DNA from: Streptosporangiaceae bacterium
GTDB lineage: Bacteria; Actinomycetota; Actinomycetes; Streptosporangiales; Streptosporangiaceae
Assembly (NCBI GenBank): GCA_030040475.1
Contig: JASHTQ010000201.1
Coordinates: 1-5,843 of the forward strand
Reading direction: 5' to 3'
DNA length: 5,843 nt
Shown here: positions 1 through 4,622 of the stretch, one piece after another
How the letters are laid out: each line of letters begins with the position of its first letter
How positions within the stretch are numbered: position 1 is the first letter of the stretch
Program-made: the position numbers and the translations under genes
Notes under the pieces: generated by a model
Told to the model about the DNA's origin: nothing
The model's input: only the letters and a program-made list of their open reading frames with translations
Databases searched by the model: none

Positions 1-456
1 GCCGCGCTCGAGCTGCGGCGCAAGTGCCCGGGCACCGGCGTGCTCATGTTCTCCCAGTACATCGAGACGTCCTACAGCGCCCAGCTGCTTGAGGGCGGCG
101 CGGCCGGCGTCGGCTACCTGCTCAAGGACCGGGTAGCCAACGTGTCGGAGTTCACTGCCGCGCTCGAGCGGGTAGCCGGCGGCGGGACCGCGCTGGACCC
201 GGAGGTGGTCAGCCAGCTGTTCCGCGCGAGCAGGCAGCGCGGCGGCCTGGCCACCCTCACCCCCCGCGAACGCCAGGTGCTCGCCCTGATGGCCGAGGGC
301 AGGTCCAATGCCGGCATCGCCGCCGAGCTCGTCGTGACAGGCGGCGCCGTCGAGAAGCACGTTGCCAGCATCTTCGGCAAGCTCGGCCTTCCTCAGGGCG
401 AAAGCGACAACCGCCGCGTCCTGGCCGTCCTGCGCTACCTCGGCGCCCCAGCCTGA
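1..456 (+). CDS. NarL/LuxR-family two-component response regulator (5' end missing)
   Basis: This is the C-terminal 151 residues of a DNA-binding response regulator; the frame is open at the left edge, so the start and the phosphoacceptor Asp lie outside the window. Visible residues 14-20 (VLMFSQY) are receiver strand beta4 with a Ser switch residue (S18), and residues 39-43 (YLLKD) are strand beta5 with the conserved Lys (K42). A linker follows, then a LuxR/GerE helix-turn-helix at about 86-130, starting LTPRERQVL, with recognition helix AVEKHVASIFGKLGL. The tail NRRVLAVLRYL is typical of actinobacterial members. By family knowledge, a sensor histidine kinase phosphorylates it and it then binds promoters as a dimer; the kinase is probably just upstream, off the window. 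The GTG at 40 is internal, not the start. The 3' end overlaps the convergent methyltransferase by 22 bases. Family assignment is firm; the regulon is unknown. Confidence 0.93.
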   Translation, partial: AALELRRKCPGTGVLMFSQYIETSYSAQLLEGGAAGVGYLLKDRVANVSEFTAALERVAGGGTALDPEVVSQLFRASRQRGGLATLTPRERQVLALMAEGRSNAGIAAELVVTGGAVEKHVASIFGKLGLPQGESDNRRVLAVLRYLGAPA

Positions 457-1286
457 GGAAAACCGGAGCGCCTGGGCCGCGGCCCGGGGGGAGGGCCGGA
501 CGCGAGCACCCGCGTGCTGCGCAGGCACCGGCAGATCAGCGGAAGGTCGGTCCGGTCCCACGGCTGGCGGTCGAGGAAGGCCCGGACCCGCGCGGCGAAC
601 TCAGCCCGGCGGCCCGGATCCAGCGTGATCACCCCGCTGTAGGTGCCGAGCAGGCCGAATAGCTCGTCCTTGGTCCGCGGCAACGAATACTCCACCGTCA
701 GTTCCTCGACCGGCGAGAGCGGGGTCCCGGCCGGGAACGTCACCTCACGACGGCGGCGGCCCGCCGTGGCGCCATCTGGCTGACGACCTGCCTCCCGCGG
801 GCGATCGGCCTCACGTGACTCATGGGCCAGCGCGTTGAACTCAGCCACCCAGGGCACCCGCACGTCCCTGGAGACCCAGATCACGCCGAGCCGGCCGCCA
901 ACGCGCAGCACCCGGGTGATCTCCGGCACGGCCCGTTCCGGATCGAGCCAGTGCCATGCGGCGGAGATCACCACCGCGTCCACCGACGCGTCCGGGAGCG
1001 GAATGTCCTCACCCCGCCCGGCCAGCACCTCCGCCTCCGGGCACCCGGCCGCCAGCACGGCGCGCATCCGGTCGTCCGGCTCGACCGCGATGACTCGCTG
1101 CGTGCCCGCGGCCCGGCGGACGAGTTCCCTGGTCACGACGCCGGTGCCGGCCGCGAGGTCGAGCACCGCGGTGGCGTCAGGCGGCACCAGCCAGTCCAGC
1201 GCCTCCGGCGGCGGCGCCGGGCGGTACCGGTCATAGTCAGATGCCACCGACCCGAAAGAAAGCCTGCGTGTCTCCCTATCGATCAC
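435..1286 (-). CDS. class I SAM-dependent methyltransferase
   Basis: A 283-residue cytoplasmic methyltransferase of the Methyltransf_11/25 type. The N-terminal signature RRLSFGSVASDYDRYRP (7-23) is typical of this actinobacterial group. Motif I is VLDLAAGTGV (41-50, SAM binding). The acidic residue that binds the ribose is E69 in VIAVEP. Motif II surrounds VDAVVISAAWHWLD (102-115), and motif III is ITRVLRVGGRLGVIW (123-137). An Arg-rich stretch (about 145-170) leads to the C-terminal segment with LLGTYSGVITL (212-222). The methyl acceptor is not predictable. The GTG start is chosen because it keeps RRLSFG and has a TAACCT box 7 bases upstream; a GGAG touches the start codon and is too close to serve as an RBS. 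It lies 38 bases after the aldo/keto reductase on the same strand and is probably the last gene of that run. About 23 residues (261-283, Pro/Arg-rich) extend past the usual domain end and overlap the convergent response-regulator gene. Confidence 0.9.
   Translation of the reverse strand: MIDRETRRLSFGSVASDYDRYRPAPPPEALDWLVPPDATAVLDLAAGTGVVTRELVRRAAGTQRVIAVEPDDRMRAVLAAGCPEAEVLAGRGEDIPLPDASVDAVVISAAWHWLDPERAVPEITRVLRVGGRLGVIWVSRDVRVPWVAEFNALAHESREADRPREAGRQPDGATAGRRRREVTFPAGTPLSPVEELTVEYSLPRTKDELFGLLGTYSGVITLDPGRRAEFAARVRAFLDRQPWDRTDLPLICRCLRSTRVLASGPPPGPRPRRSGFPQAGAPR
474..497 (+). terminator. possible hairpin terminator after the response regulator
   Basis: A perfect 12-base palindrome (GGGCCGCGGCCC, 474-485) starts 18 bases after the response-regulator stop. 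It runs into a second inverted repeat, GGCCC (481-485) with GGGCC (493-497), around a G-rich loop. No T tract follows, and the DNA also encodes the methyltransferase tail on the other strand. GC-rich hairpins without a T tract are common near actinobacterial gene ends, so this is only a candidate. Confidence 0.25.
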
Positions 1287-1293
1287 TCCAGCA

Positions 1294-1299
1294 AGGTTA
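1294..1299 (-). promoter_or_regulatory. putative -10 box (TAACCT) of a leaderless methyltransferase transcript
   Basis: On the minus strand TAACCT fits TANNNT and ends 7 bases before the methyltransferase GTG. That spacing would place the transcript start at or next to the start codon. I see no convincing -35 at 17-19 bases. The box could give the methyltransferase its own promoter in addition to read-through from the reductase. Confidence 0.35.
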
Positions 1300-1324
1300 T
1301 CGCTGCTCCGCGCGGGGCAGGTGG

Positions 1325-2308
1325 TCAGCTATGCCCGAGGACCGGGTGCGGGACGTACGGCTCCTCGAGGCGGCGCAGCTCCTGCGCGGTGAGCGTGAGC
1401 TGCTCGGCCGCGACGGCGTCGGCGACGTGGCCGAGCCTGGTCGCGCCGACGATCGGGGCGGTCACGGCGGGGCGGCTCAGCAGCCAGGCCAAGGCCACCT
1501 GGGCGGCGGGAACCCCGCGCTCCGCGGCCACCTCGCCAGCCCGGTCCGCCACCAGGAAGTCATCCTCGGTGCGGTACCGCTCGTCGGAGAGCGGGTCGCT
1601 GCCGGCCCGGACGGTGCGCCGCTCTCCTTGCCGGGTGCGGTTCCCCGCGAGCACGCCGCGGGCCAGCGGGCTGTACGGCAGCACGGCGATGCCCTGGTCG
1701 GCGCACAGCGGGATCATTTCCCGCTCTTCCTCCCGGTACAGCAGGTTGTAGTGATTCTGCATCGACGTGAAGCTGGTCCAGCCGCCGCGCTCGGCCGCGT
1801 GCTGGGCCTTGGCGAACTGCCAGGCGAACATGCTGCTCGCGCCGATGTAACGGGCCTTGCCGGCGCGGACCACGTCGTGCAGCGCCGCCATCGTCTCCTC
1901 GATCGGCGTCTCGTAGTCCCACCGGTGGATCTGGTAGAGGTCGACGTAATCGATGCCAAGCCGCCGCAGCGACGCGTCGATCGCCGACAGCACGTGCTTG
2001 CGGGACAGGCCGCGGTCGTTGGGTCCCGCGCCCATAGGGAAATAGACCTTGGTGGCCAGGACGTAGTCGTCCCGGCGGGCGAACAGCCTGGCCAGCAGGC
2101 GCCCGGTGATCTCCTCTGACGCCCCGTCTGAGTACGTGTCGGCCGTGTCGAAGAAGGTGACGCCGCCGTCGACGGCCGCCTTGACGATCGGCTCGGCGGC
2201 GGCCTCATCCAGCGTCCAGTCGCGTTTGGCCGTTGTGCCGTAGCTCATCATGCCCAGGCATATCCGCGATACCTTCAGCCCTGTCGATCCCAGCCTTACG
2301 TAGTCCAC
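1325..2308 (-). CDS. aldo/keto reductase, YajO-like
   Basis: A complete 327-residue NADPH-dependent oxidoreductase with the AKR (beta/alpha)8 barrel. The catalytic tetrad is visible: D54 and Y59 in FFDTADTYSDG, K87 in VLATKV, and H128 in YQIHRWDY. Cofactor and barrel motifs follow: ARYIGASSM (152-160), SMQNHYNLLYREEERE (182-197), PYSPLARGVL (211-220), and APIVGATRLGHVADA (284-298) near the C-terminus. QIHRWDY, the YREEERE block and the PHPV ending match E. coli YajO as I remember it. YajO is named in databases as a 1-deoxyxylulose-5-phosphate synthase, but the natural substrate here is unknown. The GTG start has a strong Shine-Dalgarno (AGGAAGGA) 6 bases upstream. The start lies inside the 3' end of the exporter gene on the same strand, so translational coupling is likely. 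Confidence 0.95.
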   Translation of the reverse strand: MDYVRLGSTGLKVSRICLGMMSYGTTAKRDWTLDEAAAEPIVKAAVDGGVTFFDTADTYSDGASEEITGRLLARLFARRDDYVLATKVYFPMGAGPNDRGLSRKHVLSAIDASLRRLGIDYVDLYQIHRWDYETPIEETMAALHDVVRAGKARYIGASSMFAWQFAKAQHAAERGGWTSFTSMQNHYNLLYREEEREMIPLCADQGIAVLPYSPLARGVLAGNRTRQGERRTVRAGSDPLSDERYRTEDDFLVADRAGEVAAERGVPAAQVALAWLLSRPAVTAPIVGATRLGHVADAVAAEQLTLTAQELRRLEEPYVPHPVLGHS

Positions 2309-3203
2309 CCTGTGTCCTTCCTGGTTGTGTCTCCTGGTGTAGCACGAGGCCCGCCACCACGAGGCCGATGCCCGTCATGTCCTGGGCGGTCGGCACCTGG
2401 CGCAGCACGATCGCGCCGATGACGGTGGCGAAAACCGGAAGCAGCGCGAGCATGAGCGAGAACGTGGCCCGCGCCATCCGCGCCATCGCCAGCTGATCGC
2501 AGACGTAGGGGATCACCGACGAGCAGACGCCGACGCCCGCGCCGGCCAGCAGCAGGACCGGATGCCGGAAAGCGGGCAGGGCGCCGCCCAGTCCCCACGG
2601 CGTCGCCGTTACGGCTGCGATCAGCATCGCGGCCCCGAGCCTGTCCACCCCGGCCGGCGGGCGGCCGGATTCGGCTATCCGGTGGCCGAGCACGATGTAC
2701 AGCATGAAAAGCGCGCAGTTGGCGAAGGCGAAGGCGAAACCGAGCAGGTGACCGGCTACGCGGATCACGGTGACGATGCCCACGCCTGCCGTGGTGAGCA
2801 CGAGGGAGCCGGCGTTGCGCCTGGTCCGCGTCCCGGCGGCGGCCAGGATCACGGGGCCGACGAACTCGATCGCGCTCACCGTCGACAGCGGCAGCCGATC
2901 CACGGCGAGGTAGAACGCCGAGTTCATGACGGCGAGCACCGCGCCGAGGGCCACCAGCGTGCGCAGGCCGCCTGGGCCCAGGTTCCGTATCAGCCGCCAC
3001 GGGCGCCGCCAGGCGGCGAACACCGCGGCCGCGGTTGCGATGCGCAGCCAGGCGACCCCGAGCACGCCGACACGGGTGAACAGCAGCACGGCCAGCGACG
3101 GCCCGAGGTAGTGGAAGACGGCGCTGACAAGGAAGAACGACTGCGGCGGCAGCCGGCCGGCCCATCCGCGCGGCACCCTCGCGGCTTGCTCTGTACGCGG
3201 CAC
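2205..3203 (-). CDS. EamA/DMT-family transporter, RhtA-like amino acid/metabolite exporter
   Basis: A 332-residue inner-membrane carrier of the drug/metabolite transporter superfamily with two EamA halves and about ten hydrophobic helices: roughly 22-42, 45-64, 80-100, 106-124, 131-149, 152-174, 187-205, 216-234, 246-268 and 274-289. VAWLRIATAA followed by WRRPWRL (50-71) and NSAFYLAVDRLPLSTVSAIEFVGPV (94-118) resemble E. coli RhtA, the threonine/homoserine exporter. The substrate itself is not determined. I place the start at GTG 3201-3203 because TATGCT ends exactly 6 bases before it. The frame stays open upstream to an ATG at 3293, but that start would invade the divergent regulator gene. 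The conserved domain ends near residue 289. A polar tail of about 43 residues follows, and residues 299-332 are encoded in DNA that also encodes the start of the aldo/keto reductase. The divergent Lrp-type regulator is the likely controller. Confidence 0.9.
   Translation of the reverse strand: MPRTEQAARVPRGWAGRLPPQSFFLVSAVFHYLGPSLAVLLFTRVGVLGVAWLRIATAAAVFAAWRRPWRLIRNLGPGGLRTLVALGAVLAVMNSAFYLAVDRLPLSTVSAIEFVGPVILAAAGTRTRRNAGSLVLTTAGVGIVTVIRVAGHLLGFAFAFANCALFMLYIVLGHRIAESGRPPAGVDRLGAAMLIAAVTATPWGLGGALPAFRHPVLLLAGAGVGVCSSVIPYVCDQLAMARMARATFSLMLALLPVFATVIGAIVLRQVPTAQDMTGIGLVVAGLVLHQETQPGRTQGGLRKAGIDRAEGIADMPGHDELRHNGQTRLDAG
2315..2322 (-). promoter_or_regulatory. Shine-Dalgarno AGGAAGGA of the aldo/keto reductase
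   Basis: On the minus strand AGGAAGGA lies 6 bases before the reductase GTG (2306-2308). It is the strongest ribosome-binding site in the window and fixes that start. It lies wholly inside the exporter reading frame, so ribosomes finishing the exporter pass over it. Confidence 0.75.
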
Positions 3204-3239
3204 CGGTGGAGCATATGAAGCTGATGGCCGGATCGTGAA
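3204..3239 (-). promoter_or_regulatory. putative leaderless promoter of the exporter run
   Basis: On the minus strand TTCACG (3239-3234; 4 of 6 to TTGACA) is followed after 18 bases by TATGCT (3215-3210). Six bases then lead to the GTG at 3203. The spacing predicts a transcript starting at the start codon, and no Shine-Dalgarno is present. Probably drives exporter, reductase and possibly methyltransferase. Confidence 0.6.
3209..3223. promoter_or_regulatory. candidate Lrp/AsnC operator
   Basis: GAGCATATGAAGCTG matches 12 of 15 positions of the E. coli Lrp consensus YAGHAWATTWTDCTR, which I quote from memory. The core CATATG is self-complementary, and the site is an A+T-rich patch in very G+C-rich DNA. 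It covers the exporter -10 box and reaches the -35 position of the regulator. Binding here could repress both genes, or the bound complex could be tuned by an amino-acid effector. The consensus is degenerate and comes from a distant organism. Confidence 0.45.
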
Positions 3240-3255
3240 GGGGTAAGGTGCGGCA
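3221..3255 (+). promoter_or_regulatory. putative leaderless promoter of the Lrp-family regulator
   Basis: TAAGGT (3244-3249) fits TANNNT and ends 6 bases before the ATG at 3256. A weak -35 (CTGATG, 3221-3226; 3 of 6) sits 17 bases upstream. AAGG inside the -10 could instead serve as a Shine-Dalgarno 7 bases from the ATG, so a leadered transcript remains possible. It overlaps the exporter promoter head to head. Confidence 0.5.
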
Positions 3256-3762
3256 ATGGCCCTCGAGATGCCTTCGAAACGAAGGGATTTCATCCGTCAG
3301 ACCTTGGAAATCCCGGATAGCGCGATGGACTCCGTCGACCGCAGGATCGTCGCGGAGCTGCAAGCCGCGCCCCGGCTGCGGGTCGCCGAGCTGGCGCGGC
3401 GGGTCGGGCTGTCCGGCCCGGCGGTGAGCGACCGGCTGCGCCGCCTGGAGGAGACCGGGATCCTCACCTACCGGGCCGAGGTCAGCCCGCGGGCGCTCGG
3501 CTACGCGATCTGCGCGATCGTGCGGATCAGCCCGACCGGCGGCGGGCTGCGGCTGATCCCCGGCATCGCCCGCGAGGTGCCCAACGTCACCGAGTGCTAC
3601 CGGATCACGGGGGAGGACTGCTACTTCCTGAAGCTCTACCTGCGCTCGATCGACGACCTCGAGCCCATCCTCGACCTGTTCACCCCGCACGGCCGCACCA
3701 CGACCTCGATCATCCACTCGGCGCCCGTCCCGGCCCGCCCCCTGCCGGTACCGCCGAGCTGA
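3256..3762 (+). CDS. Lrp/AsnC-family transcriptional regulator
   Basis: A 168-residue DNA-binding regulator. The N-terminal winged helix-turn-helix (about 24-74) begins MDSVDRRIVAEL, and the recognition helix is in SGPAVSDRLRRLEE (53-66). The RAM/AsnC ligand-binding domain (about 84-157) includes ECYRITGEDCYFLKLYLRSIDDLEPIL and ends GRTTTSII. The family forms dimers or octamers that respond to amino acids or related small molecules. It is divergent from the exporter, with 52 bases between starts and an Lrp-like site there, so autoregulation and exporter control are likely. I chose ATG 3256 because TAAGGT precedes it by 6 bases. This leaves a basic N-terminal extension of 23 residues that most family members lack. 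ATG 3325 would give the usual start but has only a weak GGA 7 bases upstream. The 3' end overlaps the next, convergent gene by 53 bases. Confidence 0.93.
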   Translation: MALEMPSKRRDFIRQTLEIPDSAMDSVDRRIVAELQAAPRLRVAELARRVGLSGPAVSDRLRRLEETGILTYRAEVSPRALGYAICAIVRISPTGGGLRLIPGIAREVPNVTECYRITGEDCYFLKLYLRSIDDLEPILDLFTPHGRTTTSIIHSAPVPARPLPVPPS

Positions 3763-4492
3763 GCCAGCGGCTGACCGTCAGGCGGGAGACCCCGGCGATC
3801 ACGTCGATGTCGAACCTTGAGGTCGCGGTCGACCATCCCGCCGACGTCAGCACGGTGCCGCCTGCCACCCCGATCCGGCTCTGCCCGTCGACGGTCACGA
3901 ATGATGCGCCCCCGCCAACTGTCACCTGTGCGGGCACGCCGCCCGGCAGGCTGACGAGGAACTGGCTGGCGCCGCCGGCGAGCCGCAGCGCCATGGTCCG
4001 GGTGGGCCTGGGCAGGGACACGTCCAGGATGTCCGAGCCCGCCGTCACGGTGATGGCGCCCACCCGGCCGCCGCGGAGGTCGGCGGAGGTCCGCTGGGTG
4101 CCGGACGCGAGGTCCAGGCTCCACACCACGGCCGAATTGAGCACCACGCTGACGGCATAGGACGCGGGATGGCCGTGATCGTCCGCGCCCGCGCCGGCCA
4201 GCGACAGCACCACGGGCGCGGCACCGGTGAGCACCGGCCGCACCGGAGCGCTGCTCGGCGTGGAGACGCGCAGCAGCGTGCCGCCCAGGCGGGCAACCGT
4301 GATCGTCAGCACGGGAGTCCCGCTGGTGACGTCCAGCGTGGCGCTCCCACGCCCGGCCGCCGGCATCGACACGACATGGCCGGGGCCGGAGCCGGAAAGG
4401 ATGGCGGCGGTACCGCCTGCCCCTACTGCCAGCCCCGCGACTGCCAGCACGGCGGGGACGACCCGGCCGTGTGAGGCCAAAACGGACAGCAC
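3710..4492 (-). CDS. uncharacterised membrane-anchored or secreted beta-rich protein
   Basis: I do not recognise a named family. The 260 residues start with a short polar segment containing His and Arg, then a hydrophobic helix at about 11-32 (VVPAVLAVAGLAVGAGG). This is either a signal peptide or an N-terminal anchor; there is no lipobox and no clear AXA cleavage site. The rest is Ser/Thr/Gly/Val-rich with alternating hydrophobic residues, which suggests many short beta-strands. Examples are TLDVTSGTPVLTITVARLGG (52-71) and AQVTVGGGASFVTVDGQ (188-204), then RFDIDVIAGVSRLTVSRW to about residue 243. There is no cysteine. The style recalls beta-ladder domains such as DUF4097 or LiaF 'toast-rack', but only loosely. 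GTG 4490-4492 is chosen because GGAAGG lies 6 bases upstream; a GTG at 4507 in the same frame lacks a usable RBS and lies in a hairpin arm. The last 17 residues are a Gly/Pro-rich tail within the 53-base overlap with the Lrp gene. Confidence 0.8.
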   Translation of the reverse strand: MLSVLASHGRVVPAVLAVAGLAVGAGGTAAILSGSGPGHVVSMPAAGRGSATLDVTSGTPVLTITVARLGGTLLRVSTPSSAPVRPVLTGAAPVVLSLAGAGADDHGHPASYAVSVVLNSAVVWSLDLASGTQRTSADLRGGRVGAITVTAGSDILDVSLPRPTRTMALRLAGGASQFLVSLPGGVPAQVTVGGGASFVTVDGQSRIGVAGGTVLTSAGWSTATSRFDIDVIAGVSRLTVSRWLSSAVPAGGGPGRAPSG

Positions 4493-4498
4493 GTGCAC

Positions 4499-4504
4499 CC
4501 TTCC
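4499..4504 (-). promoter_or_regulatory. Shine-Dalgarno GGAAGG of the unknown secreted protein
   Basis: On the minus strand GGAAGG sits 6 bases before GTG 4490-4492 and directly after the dyad at 4505-4530. It favours that start over the in-frame GTGs at 4507 and 4498, which have no properly spaced site. Confidence 0.55.
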
Positions 4505-4530
4505 CACCCTAGAGGCTTTGGCCTAGGGTG
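4505..4530. repeat. 8-bp-arm inverted repeat upstream of the unknown secreted protein
   Basis: CACCCTAG (4505-4512) and CTAGGGTG (4523-4530) are perfect reverse complements separated by 10 bases. In a minus-strand transcript the stem is 8 bp plus one G-U pair with an 8-base loop, ending immediately before the GGAAGG ribosome-binding site. It could be an operator for a dimeric regulator or an RNA hairpin that affects translation. No T tract follows, which argues against a terminator. Each arm also contains TAGGGT, a TANNNT-like hexamer, one on each strand. Confidence 0.5.
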
Positions 4531-4582
4531 ACGCGGTGCCCGAGATACGCCGTCAGATCTTCGCCTACTCAGGAGTGCTGAA

Positions 4583-4614
4583 GCCCAAGCCGGGCGACCG
4601 CGGCTCGCCTGGGC
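4583..4614 (-). terminator. possible stem-loop after the alpha/beta hydrolase
   Basis: Inner arms GGCGA (4593-4597) and TCGCC (4605-4609) surround a 7-base loop. Outer arms GCCCA (4583-4587) and TGGGC (4610-4614) stack on them, with a 5-base bulge on one side. The structure begins 8 bases after the hydrolase stop in its direction of transcription. No T tract follows. The roughly 130 bases between the hydrolase stop and the next start hold this, the dyad at 4505-4530 and no gene I can support. Confidence 0.3.
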
Positions 4615-4622
4615 CCCGCAGC

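Noticed and set aside
40..42. GTG at 40 as the start of the response regulator.
   Set aside because: It falls inside receiver strand beta4, and the frame continues upstream with receiver-like sequence, so the gene is truncated by the window.
822..2119. Long plus-strand open frames opposite the methyltransferase and aldo/keto reductase.
   Set aside because: They have shadow composition and no motif, while the opposite strand carries complete catalytic signatures.
3204..3293. Upstream ATG at 3293 as the start of the exporter.
   Set aside because: It would overlap the regulator gene and its promoter, and the added residues do not resemble an exporter N-terminus. GTG 3203 has a well-spaced -10 box.
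2296..3717. 473-codon minus-strand open frame across the regulator and exporter.
   Set aside because: It is Arg/Pro/Gly-rich with no domain and lies out of frame with two well-recognised genes, the typical composition of a high-GC shadow frame.
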